Of a stretch of 64,000 bases of DNA, positions 37,513-48,256 are shown piece by piece (the stretch's first letter is position 1; every line of letters begins with the position of its first letter). Below the pieces are notes generated by a model. It worked only from the letters and a program-made list of their open reading frames with translations, was not told where the DNA came from and did no database searches. The stretch is from Bartonella apihabitans (GTDB lineage: Bacteria > Pseudomonadota > Alphaproteobacteria > Rhizobiales > Rhizobiaceae), in the NCBI RefSeq assembly GCF_030758755.1, contig NZ_CP132387.1, forward strand, positions 992,001-1,056,000, given 5' to 3'. The position numbers were made by a program, and so were the translations under genes.

Positions 37513-39761
37513 TTAACCTGAAAATTTTCCGGATCTGGGAAAACCCTTCGGTACCATCCGCCCTGCTCCGGCTCGGCTTCCTTGCCATTCAATCAACTCT
37601 GCTGCACTGCGGCTAAAGGTCCGATCAGCGGTATCACGCCATGTGAGGCCATCTTCCAATTTGAAGGTAACTGCGTCACTCACCCCGCCGTCTTTATAGC
37701 GTTGCAAGCGCACTCCCTTGCCGCGTGTCATCTCCGATATCTGTTCAAGCGGGAAGATAAGCATTTTTCTGTTCTCGCCAACGATTGCGAGATGATCGCC
37801 GTCAACGGGCAGGCATAATTTTGCCTCGTCAGGCAATTTTACATTCATGACCTGCTTACCCTTCCGCGTCGTTCCAATGACATCATTTTCAGACACAATA
37901 AAACCGTTCGCCTGATAAGAAATAAGCAGGAGTTTTCGATCGGGCACATGAACAAATGCCGTCAAAATATCTTCATCATTATCCATATCGACCAGAATAC
38001 GGATAGGCTCACCATGCCCCCTTCCGCCCGGCAGTGAATTGGCAGCAATTGTGAAAAATTTCCCGCCGGTGCTCATGACAATAATTTTATCGGTTGTCAT
38101 TGCAGGAAATGCGATTTTTAACCTGTCATCTTCTTTGAAGGTAAGGGTGGAATAATCTGTTAAATGCCCCTTTAGCGCTCTCAGCCAGCCTTTTTCGGAA
38201 ATAACAATCGTTACCGGCTCTTTTTCGATCATTGCCTGTTCTATGTCTTTAATATCATGATCGGGAGCATCTTCGAATGTGGTGCGCCTTTTGCCTAAAG
38301 CTGTGTCAGGGCCGAAGATTTTTTTGACCTTGGCAATTTCACCAGCTATTGCTTTCCATTGCTTTGTATTGGATTGCAAGAGAGCATCAAGATCACTTTC
38401 TTCGGCTTTTAAAGCGTCAAACTCTTTGCGAATTTCCATTTCTTCAAGTCGACGTAACGAGCGTAATCTCATATTCAGGATTGCTTCGGCCTGATTTTCC
38501 GTTAGCGAGAAGCTCGTCATCAACTTTTTCTTGGGCTCATCTTCTTCACGAATAATCCGGATAACTTCATCCAGATTGAGATAAGCAATGAGATAGCCTT
38601 CCAAAATTTCAAGACGCCGCTTAATTTCGTCAAGACGAAATCTCGACCGACGAACGAGAACATCTTTACGATGGTCGAGCCACTGTTGTAGCGCCTGTCC
38701 CAATGAAAGGACATTCGGTATTTTTCCGAGAGTTAAAACGTTCAGATTAAGCGGCACACGCACTTCGAAATCTGTCAGCTTGAAAATGGATTCCATCAAC
38801 AATTCCGGATCGACTGTTCTCGTTTTCGGCTCCAGAACAATGCGGATATCTTTTGTTAATTCATCGCGTATGTCGTCGAGCATTGGCAAGCGACGGGCAA
38901 GCAACAGTTCGGCCGTCTTTTCGATGAGACGCGATTTTTGCACCTGATACGGGATTTCAGTAACAACTATAGAATAAGCGCCACGGCTACCCTCTTCCTT
39001 GTGCCAACGTGCACGCAAACGAAAAACGCCGCGTCCGGTTTTATAAGATTCACGGATGCTTTCTTGAGGCTCGACGAGAATCCCTCCGGTTGGAAAATGG
39101 CAAGCTTTACAAATTTGACAAGATCATCATTTGTCGCATCGGGATGTGCAATCAAATATGTCGCTGCATCGCAAAGCTCGGCAACGTTATGGGGTGGAAT
39201 GGACGTGGCCATTCCGACAGCTATGCCTGAAGAACCATTTGCCAGAAGATTTGGAAAAGCGGATGGTAATACGACCGGTTCCTCATCCTCTTCATTATAG
39301 GTGGGACGGAAATCAACTGCATTTTCGTTTATACCATCAAGCAGCAATGTTGCGACCGCTGTCATACGTGCTTCTGTGTAACGCATTGCAGCCGCATTAT
39401 CGCCATCGATATTTCCGAAATTACCCTGCCCGTCTACTAGAGGATAGCGAACCGCAAAATCCTGTGCCAGACGCACAAGCGCGTCATAAATAGACAAATC
39501 ACCATGCGGGTGGAACTTACCCATAACATCGCCGACAATACGCGCGCATTTTGCATAAGCTTGATCCGGATTGAGCTTCAACAGGCGCATTGCGTGGAGG
39601 ATGCGGCGATGAACCGGTTTCAACCCGTCGCGTACGTCCGGAAGAGCGCGATCCATAATCGTAGAAAGTGCATAAGCCAAATAGCGCTCTTGCAAAGCAG
39701 AACGCAGTTCTATGGGTTCAATATGATCTTTTTCGGATAATCGAATCACTTTACTTGACAT
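37513..39761 (-). CDS. parC: DNA topoisomerase IV subunit A (one-base deletion near 39100)
   Basis: Breakage-reunion subunit that decatenates chromosomes. From ATG 39761 the protein starts [20 protein letters not shown]; the quinolone-region [17 protein letters not shown] and the catalytic Tyr in [10 protein letters not shown] are intact. After DDLVKFVK the frame is lost, and [18 protein letters not shown] continues one frame over. One missing base at about 39100-39101 repairs a 749-residue protein with the tower, coiled-coil and C-terminal beta-pinwheel ([25 protein letters not shown]). The gene is essential, so a read error is the likely reason. Start 39761 is preferred to an in-frame ATG ten codons earlier (39791). 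Confidence 0.93.
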
Positions 39762-39894
39762 AGTTGTTGAATAGCAATTTGGTAAATCCACCGCAAGCCG
39801 TGGACTTGTTTTCGTTTTTACTTAACTATGATAAAAATTACCAACTGATCCGTAAAAGCCAAACCGAATGACTGAAGAGAGAAGGTGTCTTCCG

Positions 39895-41172
39895 ATGAGA
39901 CGATTTCAAAGTGCATTAACACTATCGACATTAGCTCTTTTAACAATATCGACAGTTCCGATATCGGCTTGGGCCGTCGATCCGAATGCTTTCACTTCCC
40001 GTTTGCAAGAAAGCACAAAACAAACAGGCTTTTCGATTTCTTCAACGAAGTCTGAAGCAGACGGCAATGATATTGTTTTGCGCGGTGTAACAATAAAGGT
40101 TCAGGGAGACCGTAATATCGGAGAACAAACTGACCAATCTTCTCCTTCAGACGCCCAACCGAAAGAAAATTTACAAACCATTACGGTTATGGAGTTCGAC
40201 AAAATCGATAGCCTGCGCTTTAAAAATGTGACGGAGGATAAGGACGGAAATTATTATGCAGAAAATGTTTCGATTCCGATACTCAAAAGCCCGGGCCAGA
40301 CGGGATCATTATATTTAAAAAATATTTCTTTCACTAAAATCAGGCTTGCATCGGAAAAAAACAAAGATCCTTTATTTTTATATTTCCCGTATGAAAGCTT
40401 GGCTATCGGGCAGATTTATTCGGCCTATCAAGATCAGATATTTCTGAATGTCGAAGCTCTCAAGGCAATATATCTTTGGCAACCCGACAGAAAACGTATG
40501 GACCTCGTTCACAGCGTAAAATCATTCAGTTACGAGCCTGATAAGATCTACAAACCTGATGAGTATAAATGGATAAAAGACCTTGGATATGACAAACTAT
40601 CCGGTTCTTTAAATTTTCATGCAAATTGGGATAGCGATAACAATAAATTTGTTGCCGACCATAACGAGATTACGATCGATAACGCCGGGAAATTGGAATT
40701 CAGTATAAATCTGGATGGAATTACAGAAGATTTAATCAACAACGTCTATAAAATACAAAATGCAAAACAGCAAAAGACTTCAAATAAGACAGACGATGAT
40801 AACGCTAAAACGTTGATTCTTTTGGGAATTGTCCAACAACTAAAAGTTGGTAATATGAACATACGTTATGAAGATAATTCACTCGTTAACCGGGTACTTG
40901 ATTACTACGCAAAACAGAACACCGTAACGCGTGATGATTTTATAAAACAAATTCTGGAAAGTTGGTCGCTGATCGGTGCTAAAGTTGATGATCCCGAATT
41001 TATAAAATCTACGTCGGAACAAATAGAAATTTTTCTTCATAATCCAAAATCACTTTCTATTAGTGCTACACCGGAAGCAGCAGTTCCGTTACCGATTGCC
41101 TATATGGCCGCGGTTACTTCGGGTGCAAAGTTTATAGATTTGTTCAAAATTAAAGTGGACGCTAATAAATAA
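39895..41172 (+). CDS. Secreted protein of unknown family
   Basis: 425 residues from ATG 39895, which has a GAAGG ribosome site and gives a signal peptide (MRRFQSALTLSTLALLTIST, cleavage near AWAVD). I do not recognise a domain. The mature part is rich in Asn, Asp, Lys and Ile/Leu and in alternating beta-type stretches such as NDIVLRGVTIKVQG, YYAENVSIPIL, SGSLNFHANWDSD and GNMNIRYEDNSLVNRVLDYY, which suggests a repetitive beta fold in periplasm or surface. There is no membrane anchor or lipobox. A decayed copy of its last ~190 residues lies just downstream (41348-41896), so it belonged to a tandem pair. It has its own terminator at 41202. Confidence 0.8.
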   Translation: MRRFQSALTLSTLALLTISTVPISAWAVDPNAFTSRLQESTKQTGFSISSTKSEADGNDIVLRGVTIKVQGDRNIGEQTDQSSPSDAQPKENLQTITVMEFDKIDSLRFKNVTEDKDGNYYAENVSIPILKSPGQTGSLYLKNISFTKIRLASEKNKDPLFLYFPYESLAIGQIYSAYQDQIFLNVEALKAIYLWQPDRKRMDLVHSVKSFSYEPDKIYKPDEYKWIKDLGYDKLSGSLNFHANWDSDNNKFVADHNEITIDNAGKLEFSINLDGITEDLINNVYKIQNAKQQKTSNKTDDDNAKTLILLGIVQQLKVGNMNIRYEDNSLVNRVLDYYAKQNTVTRDDFIKQILESWSLIGAKVDDPEFIKSTSEQIEIFLHNPKSLSISATPEAAVPLPIAYMAAVTSGAKFIDLFKIKVDANK

Positions 41173-41201
41173 TAAATCGCCTTAGGCGAAAAATTCGCAG
41201 C

Positions 41202-41240
41202 ATATCCAAGTTATTTATTTCGTAACTTGGATATTTTTTT
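41202..41240 (+). terminator. Rho-independent terminator after the unknown secreted gene
   Basis: Perfect 12-bp stem ATATCCAAGTTA / TAACTTGGATAT (41202-41213, 41223-41234) with a 9-base loop, followed by TTTTTT. Confidence 0.9.
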
Positions 41241-41347
41241 AGGGAATGTCGGGCAAACAACGAATATTTAAAAACTCTATCGTAGGGATGATATGTCAAA
41301 AGACGAAAACGTAAACACACTTACAGCGTCCAAGTTGTTATCGCTTT

Positions 41348-41896
41348 AACATTCAGCTTCTTTCTATTTCCATGAAAATCGGGATATCGATAATGGTAAT
41401 TGGTTAGCGACCATAATGAGATCGAGCTTGATGATATTGGAAACCTGAAGGCCAGCATGAATCCCGCTGGAATTACAGAAAATATGATGAAACACTTCAT
41501 TCTTGTATAAACCGAAGTCAATCAGCTTGCTAGGTTGCCTGTTTTCGATCTTATTGGCGATCAATTAAAAATCGGCGATATGACTATCCGGTATGATGAT
41601 AGAGGCTTCGTGAACAGGGTTCTGGATATAATACGGAAAAGAGCGGGATGACACGTGAGACGCCGAGAACATAAATCAAGTTAATGCGACCTTGAATAAG
41701 AGCAAAAATTAATGATCCTGTATTTGTCCAAAATACTTCCGAACAATTAGGTAATTTTCTTGATAATCCCGTTTCACTGACCGTCTATATATCACTGGGA
41801 AAAACAATCCCCTCGGATCTTATCGGCGCAATTGGTGAGAAGACCGTCGTTAAGTTAATAAATTAACTAAAATTGAAAGTGAAAGCGAATAATTAG
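41348..41896 (+). pseudogene. Decayed partial copy of the unknown secreted gene at 39895
   Basis: Scattered frames align in order with residues ~235-425 of the upstream protein: DHNEIELDDIGNLKASMN and GITENMM against DHNEITIDNAGKLEFSIN and GITEDLI; GDQLKIGDMTIRYDDRGFVN against QQLKVGNMNIRYEDNSLVN with RVLD following in both; NDPVFVQNTSEQLGNFLDNP against DDPEFIKSTSEQIEIFLHNP; and LKLKVKANN against FKIKVDANK at the end. Several stops and frame changes occur and the 5' half is missing. It is old (protein identity only moderate), so it was a diverged tandem paralogue before it died. Confidence 0.88.
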
Positions 41897-41911
41897 TCGA
41901 AATCTATAACG

Positions 41912-41939
41912 AAAAAACCCGGCCTTAGCCGGGTTTTTT
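41912..41939. terminator. Bidirectional terminator between the pseudogene and aspS
   Basis: AAAAAACCCGGC-CTTA-GCCGGGTTTTTT, a perfect symmetric stem with an A run on one side and a T run on the other. It can end plus-strand transcripts and the minus-strand aspS message, whose stop is 18 bases away. Confidence 0.92.
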
Positions 41940-41957
41940 GTCTAATCGTTTTTCTAA

Positions 41958-43748
41958 TCAATTATCCTTTTTTAAAGGTGCAATACGAAGCGATAGCTCA
42001 CTTAGTTGTGCCGCTGTCACCTCCGAAGGCGCCCCCATCAAAAGATCCAACGCCTGCTGGTTCATCGGGAACAGCGAAATCTCGCGCAAGTTCTTGACGC
42101 CAAGAAGCAACATAACCATACGGTCAATTCCACAGGCCATGCCACCGTGAGGCGGTGCGCCATAATGGAAAGCCCGATAGAGTGCGCCGAAACGCTCTTC
42201 AACCGTTTCTTTTGACAGACCGGCAATCTCGAAAGCACGCACCATAGTCTCAGGCGAATGGTTACGAATACCGCCTGAACCAAGCTCGAAACCATTGCAA
42301 ACCACGTCATATTGATAAGCCTTGATATTTAGTGGCTCCTCGGTGTCCAACGCTTCTTTGCCGCCCTGTGGCATAGAGAACGGATTATGGGAAAATTCGA
42401 TGTGCTTTTCATCCTCGTTCCATTCAAAGAACGGGAAGTCAACAATCCACGCCAGTGAAAACTGGTCACGGTCAACAAGATTAAGTTCTTCGCCTGCCCG
42501 TGTTCTTGCAGCCCCTGCAAAAAGCGCAAATTTACGTGGATCGCCCGCTACGAAGAAACAGGCGTCACCATCAGCAAGTTTGAGCTGGTTGCGTATAGCT
42601 TCAGTCCGTTCCGGCCCGATATTTTTAGCAATCGGACCTGCACCTTCAATATGATCACCTTCCTTGCGCCAGAAGATATAACCCAGTCCCGGTTGCCCCT
42701 CGCCTTGTGCCCATGAATTCATGCGATCACAAAAAGCGCGGCTACCGCCAGTCTTGACAGGTATACCCCAGACTTCGGCTTTGGTATCGCTCTCCAATAT
42801 ATTGGCAAATACCTTGAACCCTGAACCGCGGAAATGTTCGCTTACCTCTTCCATAACAATCGGATTGCGCAAGTCCGGTTTATCGGAACCGTATTTTCTC
42901 ATTGCTTCATTATATGGAATACGCGGAAATTTTTGCGTTACCGGTTTTCCATTGGAAAATTCCTCGAAAATACCACGGATAATGGGTTCCATAACTTGCA
43001 AGATGTCTTCCTGCTCGACGAAACTCATTTCCATATCCAATTGATAAAATTCCCCGGGAAGCCGGTCGGCGCGAGGATCTTCATCACGAAAACATGGTGC
43101 AACCTGAAAATAGCGGTCAAATCCCGACATCATCAAAAGCTGTTTATATTGCTGTGGAGCTTGCGGCAGAGCATAAAATTTTCCGGGATGGATGCGACTC
43201 GGTACAAGAAAGTCGCGCGCACCTTCCGGCGATGAGGCAGTTAAAATCGGCGTCGAAAATTCAGTGAATTTGGCTTCCTGCATACGGCGACGGATAGCTG
43301 CAATTATTTTTGTTCTTTGCAAGATATTTTTATGTAGTGTCTCGCGACGCAAATCCAGAAAACGATATTTCAAGCGAATATCTTCAGGATAATCGGGTTC
43401 ACCAAATACCGGTAAGGGCAATTCATCCGATTTCGATAGAATTTCGATTTCGTTGGCAAATACTTCGACTTCGCCGGTTGGAAGATTGGTATTGACGGTA
43501 TCATCGGAACGTGCCCGAACTTCACCATCAACCCGCAAAACCCATTCGCTTCTCACCATCTCGGCAATTTTAAACGCCGGTAAATCCGGATCGGCGACAA
43601 TTTGTGTTATGCCGTAATTATCACGCAAATCGATAAACAATATCCCACCATGGTCCCGAACACGGTTAACCCATCCCGAGAGACGAACTTTTGTTTTAAC
43701 ATCGCTCTTGCGGAGAGCGGCACAGTTATGGGAACGATAACGATGCAT
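41958..43748 (-). CDS. aspS: Aspartyl-tRNA synthetase
   Basis: Class IIb aminoacyl-tRNA synthetase of the bacterial type, 596 residues. The N-terminal OB-fold anticodon domain has [23 protein letters not shown] (split at residues 20-43), then RFLDLRR (motif 1 region), [10 protein letters not shown] (motif 2), the bacterial GAD insertion (about 290-410) and motif 3 in [20 protein letters not shown] 43748 has an AAGG ribosome site. It is divergent from rnd across 150 bases. Whether it is discriminating (Asp only) or also charges tRNA-Asn cannot be decided from sequence by eye. Confidence 0.96.
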   Translation of the reverse strand: MHRYRSHNCAALRKSDVKTKVRLSGWVNRVRDHGGILFIDLRDNYGITQIVADPDLPAFKIAEMVRSEWVLRVDGEVRARSDDTVNTNLPTGEVEVFANEIEILSKSDELPLPVFGEPDYPEDIRLKYRFLDLRRETLHKNILQRTKIIAAIRRRMQEAKFTEFSTPILTASSPEGARDFLVPSRIHPGKFYALPQAPQQYKQLLMMSGFDRYFQVAPCFRDEDPRADRLPGEFYQLDMEMSFVEQEDILQVMEPIIRGIFEEFSNGKPVTQKFPRIPYNEAMRKYGSDKPDLRNPIVMEEVSEHFRGSGFKVFANILESDTKAEVWGIPVKTGGSRAFCDRMNSWAQGEGQPGLGYIFWRKEGDHIEGAGPIAKNIGPERTEAIRNQLKLADGDACFFVAGDPRKFALFAGAARTRAGEELNLVDRDQFSLAWIVDFPFFEWNEDEKHIEFSHNPFSMPQGGKEALDTEEPLNIKAYQYDVVCNGFELGSGGIRNHSPETMVRAFEIAGLSKETVEERFGALYRAFHYGAPPHGGMACGIDRMVMLLLGVKNLREISLFPMNQQALDLLMGAPSEVTAAQLSELSLRIAPLKKDN

Positions 43749-43897
43749 AGTCTTGCCTTTTTTGTTTCATGCATTCTGAAATAGTCTACTTGTGCGCAAA
43801 AGCGCATTTTGCCGCACATTTGTCAAGCTATTGAAGGATTGTGTATGAAAAAATATAGGAAAAGACAAATATTATATAATGGGTTATAGCCTTGAAT

Positions 43898-45049
43898 ATG
43901 AAACTTATTACACATACGGACGACCTAAAAGACGTCGTCGACACACTTTGTAAATCGGATTTTGTGACTGTTGATACAGAATTTATTCGTGAATCAACTT
44001 ATTGGCCGGAACTGTGCCTCATACAGTTGGCATCGGACGATATTGCAGTCATCGTTGATCCGCTTTCCCCCGACATTAATCTCGCACCAATATTCTCGCT
44101 CATGAAAAACCAGAATGTTGTAAAAGTTTTTCATGCCGCGCGTCAGGATGTAGAAATTATCTACAAGCTTGGAAATATCATTCCTTCTCCGTTATTCGAC
44201 ACGCAAGTAGCCGGTGCGGTTTGTGGCTTTGGCGAAAGTGTCTCCTATGAACAAATTGTCGAACGCGTTACAGGTCAACATATCGACAAATCATCCCGTT
44301 ATACAGACTGGAGCAGAAGACCGCTCAGCGATAAACAGTTGTCATATGCATTGGCTGATGTAACCCATCTCAGAGACGTTTATAAATATCTTGATAAAAA
44401 ACTCGAAAAAACTGGACGAACTCATTGGATTGACGATGAAATGTCCGTTTTAACTTCGACAAAAACTTATGACATGCCAAATGAAGAGGCATGGAAGCGA
44501 ATTAAGGGGCGCATAAGAAAGCCAAGAGAATTGGCCGTTCTCCAAAAGATTGCGGCATGGCGTGAACAAGAGGCAAAAAATCGCAATGTCCCGCGCGGAC
44601 GCATTTTAAAAGATGAATGTCTCATCGAGATTGCTACGCAACAACCGAAAGATGCCGACGCTTTGGCAAGATTGCGTAGTATTTCGAAAGGTTGGGAACG
44701 TTCGGCAGCGGCTGCAGAATTATTGAAAGCTGTCCAGACTGGTCTCGCGACGGACCTAAGCACACTACCGGAAATTCATAAACATGTTCCGGTTGCAAAT
44801 GGTACGGCAGCGGCCGTCGAGTTGCTACGTGTACTGCTTAAGCTCGTGGCAGATGAAGAAAATATTGCTCCGCGTATTATCGCGACTAATGACGAGCTCG
44901 AAAAAATTGCTAAACAGGAGAGCGATGATAATGTTCCAGCCTTGGAGGGGTGGCGTTACAAGATATTCGGTGAAAAAGCCAAGAAACTGTTAAATGGCAA
45001 TTTGGGTTTTTATTTTCGTAACGGGAAAATATTGACAAAAGAACTCTGA
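43898..45049 (+). CDS. rnd: Ribonuclease D
   Basis: 3'-5' exoribonuclease of the DEDD family involved in tRNA 3' maturation, 383 residues. Exo motifs: VDTEFIRE (D, E), FHAARQDVEII (D), and YALADVTHLRDVY (Y-D). An HRDC domain follows (about 205-285, KIAAWREQEAKNRNVPRGRI). ATG 43898 is preferred over a TTG at 43892; no clear Shine-Dalgarno is seen. The following pfkB gene starts 67 bases downstream in the same direction. Confidence 0.94.
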   Translation: MKLITHTDDLKDVVDTLCKSDFVTVDTEFIRESTYWPELCLIQLASDDIAVIVDPLSPDINLAPIFSLMKNQNVVKVFHAARQDVEIIYKLGNIIPSPLFDTQVAGAVCGFGESVSYEQIVERVTGQHIDKSSRYTDWSRRPLSDKQLSYALADVTHLRDVYKYLDKKLEKTGRTHWIDDEMSVLTSTKTYDMPNEEAWKRIKGRIRKPRELAVLQKIAAWREQEAKNRNVPRGRILKDECLIEIATQQPKDADALARLRSISKGWERSAAAAELLKAVQTGLATDLSTLPEIHKHVPVANGTAAAVELLRVLLKLVADEENIAPRIIATNDELEKIAKQESDDNVPALEGWRYKIFGEKAKKLLNGNLGFYFRNGKILTKEL

Positions 45050-45115
45050 ACAGAAAGAAATATCCAATCAAAATTCTGATTTGGCTTGAAACACGCAGTT
45101 TTATTTCAGAGGCGG

Positions 45116-46084
45116 ATGATGGAAAAAGTCCTTACAGTTACATTTAACCCGACCGTTGACGCAGCCAGCGAAGCGGAAGTCGTGCGTCCGACCCATAAAA
45201 TCAGAACATTTGATGAAAGTTTTCATCCCGGCGGCGGCGGAATTAATGTCGCTCGCGTGGTTCATCGCTTGGGTGGCGATGTCAAAGCGCTCTATGCAAG
45301 CGGCGGCATTATGGGGAATGTTCTGAACCACCTTCTGGAAGACCGTGGCATACAGTGCATTAAAATCGCGATTTCAGGAAATACGCGTGTGAATAATGTC
45401 ATTCACGAACGGGCTTCCGGTATGGAATATCGCTTTATTGCCGAAGGCCCCATTATGAAAGAGACAGAATGGAAAGCGGTCATCGATGCGACAAAAAAAC
45501 TTGAATGGGACTGGATTGTTGTAAGCGGTAGTCTTCCAAGAAATGTTCCTATTGATGTCTACGATATGTTGATAGACATTGCTCAAAAAAGGAATGCCCG
45601 TATCGTTATAGATACCTCTGGCGAGGCTCTTAAACATGTCCTTGATAAAGGCGGAGTAACACTTGTAAAACCCAGTCAGGGCGAGTTCGAGGCTTGTACC
45701 GGAAAAACCTATAATCTAACCGACGATATTGCCAAAGCTGCTCAGGAATATTGTATCAAGGGCGCTTCCGATATTATCACTGTTACGCTGGGACATCAGG
45801 GGGCAGTGTTGGCCACAAAGGATAAAACACTTTATCTGCCCTCACCGCATGTGCGCGTTATCAGCGCTTCTGGCGCCGGTGATAGCTTTGTTGCCGGTAT
45901 GGTGCAAGGATTGGCCCTTGGTTGGGAAGCCGAGGATGCTTTTCGTTTGGCAACAGCCTGTGGAACTGCTGCTGTGGCTGAAAAAGGAAACGGTTTGTGT
46001 CAGCTTCCAAATATCAAACGCCTTTACAATTATCTTGCCCGCAAAGGTAAAAATATCGGTCCTGCAACTCTATCACAGGACTGA
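45116..46084 (+). CDS. PfkB family sugar kinase (1-phosphofructokinase/hexose kinase type)
   Basis: Ribokinase-fold sugar or sugar-phosphate kinase, 322 residues from ATG 45116 (an ATG at 45119 follows; AGAGG site upstream). It has the LacC/FruK/PfkB-type start VTFNPTVDAASEAE, the GGGGINVARVVHRLGG motif and the C-terminal catalytic signature SASGAGDSFVAG with the base Asp. Likely 6-phosphofructokinase isozyme 2-like or 1-phosphofructokinase; no fru PTS genes are near to settle which. It is followed by a 20-bp perfect palindrome. Confidence 0.88.
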   Translation: MMEKVLTVTFNPTVDAASEAEVVRPTHKIRTFDESFHPGGGGINVARVVHRLGGDVKALYASGGIMGNVLNHLLEDRGIQCIKIAISGNTRVNNVIHERASGMEYRFIAEGPIMKETEWKAVIDATKKLEWDWIVVSGSLPRNVPIDVYDMLIDIAQKRNARIVIDTSGEALKHVLDKGGVTLVKPSQGEFEACTGKTYNLTDDIAKAAQEYCIKGASDIITVTLGHQGAVLATKDKTLYLPSPHVRVISASGAGDSFVAGMVQGLALGWEAEDAFRLATACGTAAVAEKGNGLCQLPNIKRLYNYLARKGKNIGPATLSQD

Positions 46085-46092
46085 GAAGCTAG

Positions 46093-46112
46093 GTGGGGGC
46101 TATAGCCCCCAC
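46093..46112. other. Perfect 20-bp palindrome after pfkB
   Basis: GTGGGGGCTATAGCCCCCAC, nine bases beyond the stop. It can form a GC-rich hairpin but no T run follows, so it is at best a weak terminator or a mRNA 3'-end stabiliser. Confidence 0.6.
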
Positions 46113-46734
46113 AATCGGCATTATAGATAGAGTTCCGGCAACCGTTCAGATGTTTTCTCCGGATTGATGGACGCTTTTAGCACCAGTCATATAACTATAG
46201 ATCGCACCGCTTTAAAAGCTGCTGCATTCCCATGAGCCTTATTCGGGGAATTAATAACGATTATCCAATGTTCGCTAAAATAATAACAACGTCGGAAGCT
46301 CGCCGTATGAACATACGGTTATTTATCTTCTGAAACGCGTTTTTCCGGCACTTAAAAACAAACAAATTCGGGTTTTATTTTAGTTCATCCGTTTTATTAA
46401 AATTCGTCTCTAATTGATTCATATGAAAAGTTTTTAATGAAAACGTTTTAAAAATTTAAGCCGATGAAATCAACTTTAATAGCCTTTTGAGTGTGTGTTC
46501 AGTATCTCGTTCAAAAAGCGGTAAAATACTTTCTCTTTGGTCATTAATCGGGTGTCTGTCCAAGTAATTGGGACTTCTATGTAGAAGGCCACCTATGGCG
46601 TAAAATTTACGCATGAGCCTCAAAGTTGATTTCCGTTTTCAATTGAAAAAATACGAGCCTTGGTTAAATGGGGATGTTTTGGCCTTTAGATATCCCCCCT
46701 AACCGAATGAGAAAGCTGGTGGTTTCTTAAAATT
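46113..46734. other. Intergenic region between pfkB and ppx, with four adjacent small hairpins
   Basis: About 620 bases without a supported gene. From 46558 to 46612 four short inverted repeats stand next to one another: GTCC...GGAC (46558-46574), CTTCTATGTAGAAG (46574-46587), GCCA-CCTA-TGGC (46588-46599) and GCGTAAA-A-TTTACGC (46598-46612). The rest shows nothing. This could be a small structured RNA or the decayed leader of a gene. Confidence 0.4.
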
Positions 46735-48249
46735 TCAAACCACCAAATAGCGCAAATCTTTATTCGTAACTTTTGCGAGTTGTTGTAAACGCCCTATCGG
46801 CCGTTCCGCTATAAGATCGGCATGGCGTTCCGGTATTGTTAAAACAATTTCCTTACCTTGTGTTTTCCATATCAAATCCGGCAGAATACCGGCTGTCGAG
46901 GCGGAAAAGAGATTGGCAACACGCATAAGACCGCCCAGAAAACGGGCTCTTTCTATGATTTCTTTATTCGCAAGTTTTATTATTTCCGGTGCATCATCGT
47001 CAACGAATAGTCCTTCATTACGATAAAAAACCGATAATGCGACATAGACACGGCCAAGATGTGTAATGCCCGGATAAGGCCCGAAAGCCACCTGATTAGC
47101 CGATTGATCGCCTCGATAATCGGGGTGAAAACGCCAACCTATATCGGCAAGAAGACAAGCCGCTTCACGATATCTTTTTTGTTCTTCATTTTCCTGAAAG
47201 CCGAAAATATCGAAAGCATTTTTTGTAAAGCCGATAAGGTCATAAGCTTGTGCCGGAGAACGGGCACGTAAAGTTGCCATTTCCTGACAGGCTGCTATGA
47301 GCGGATCTTCCAGACGTGTTTTGGGACTTAGTTCTGAAAACATAAATCCTTCACGTACTCCCGCACCTGAAAATATAATTTTCTTTGGGTTAAGACAGCG
47401 CATTAGTTCTGTCAGGACGGTTGCTCCATAAGATAGGAGTTGCCGACGGTTTTTAGAAATGGCATAAATATTTTTTAGCTGTTCGATCTCACCCTTTGCA
47501 ACACGATGAAGAAATGATTCCATATCGGATGCCTCGACTTCGTAGCCGTGCATGACAGGAAGAGGATAGCGTTTGACTGCAATATGAAGTTTCGCGAGAT
47601 TTCGCCATGTCCCCCCGACAGCATAAAAGTTTCTGCCCTTGTTTTTGCCAAGAATCTCGCTGCTTTTCAGATAGCGTCGGGCAATTTTTGTGGCTTCCGC
47701 CAGATTGTTGTCAGACATATCCTGAAGCCGCAAACCGCCGAGAGGCAAAGTAATTCCATCATCACCGACCGAAGTTTCATGGATATCGACCAGTTCCAGA
47801 CTTCCTCCGCCCAAATCACCGGCTATCCCATCCGGATGATGGAAAGTAGATATAATTCCATAGGCGGAATAGGTCGCCTCTTCTTTACCGGTCAGAACTT
47901 TTACCTCGGCTTTGAGAATTTTTTCAGCTTCCGATATAAAAGCCGAACCGTTCTTGGCTTCACGTGCTGCGGCTGTTGCCAATGTATGAATTGCCGAAAC
48001 ACCGATCTGCTCGCAAATGGCGTGGAAGCGTCTCAAAGTACGCAATGCCATTTCGACCGAGTCTGGTTCAAGACAACCGGTTTTTGCAACTCCCTTCCCC
48101 AGTCCACAAAGAATTTTCTCGTTAAATAGGACTGTAGGGGATCGCACCAACCCCTCGTAAACGACCAATCGCACCGAGTTTGATCCGATATCGATTACGG
48201 CAACAGGTTTTCGGCCTTTCAAACGGCCTTGAGCAACGGAGCTATCCAT
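46735..48249 (-). CDS. ppx: Exopolyphosphatase (Ppx/GppA family)
   Basis: Hydrolyses polyphosphate (and, in GppA-like members, pppGpp). 504 residues with the ASKHA fold: VAVIDIGSNSVRLVVYEG at the N-terminus, LATAAAREAKNG, the GDLGGGSLELV phosphate loop and GGLRLQDM, then a C-terminal HD-like helical domain (LLADIGWRFHPDYRG). It begins eight bases after ppk in the same direction, giving the usual ppk-ppx operon that sets polyphosphate levels. Confidence 0.93.
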   Translation of the reverse strand: MDSSVAQGRLKGRKPVAVIDIGSNSVRLVVYEGLVRSPTVLFNEKILCGLGKGVAKTGCLEPDSVEMALRTLRRFHAICEQIGVSAIHTLATAAAREAKNGSAFISEAEKILKAEVKVLTGKEEATYSAYGIISTFHHPDGIAGDLGGGSLELVDIHETSVGDDGITLPLGGLRLQDMSDNNLAEATKIARRYLKSSEILGKNKGRNFYAVGGTWRNLAKLHIAVKRYPLPVMHGYEVEASDMESFLHRVAKGEIEQLKNIYAISKNRRQLLSYGATVLTELMRCLNPKKIIFSGAGVREGFMFSELSPKTRLEDPLIAACQEMATLRARSPAQAYDLIGFTKNAFDIFGFQENEEQKRYREAACLLADIGWRFHPDYRGDQSANQVAFGPYPGITHLGRVYVALSVFYRNEGLFVDDDAPEIIKLANKEIIERARFLGGLMRVANLFSASTAGILPDLIWKTQGKEIVLTIPERHADLIAERPIGRLQQLAKVTNKDLRYLVV

Positions 48250-48256
48250 TTATGTT

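Noticed and set aside
46093-46112. Intrinsic terminator for pfkB
   Set aside because: The palindrome is perfect but no T run follows, so only a hairpin is claimed.
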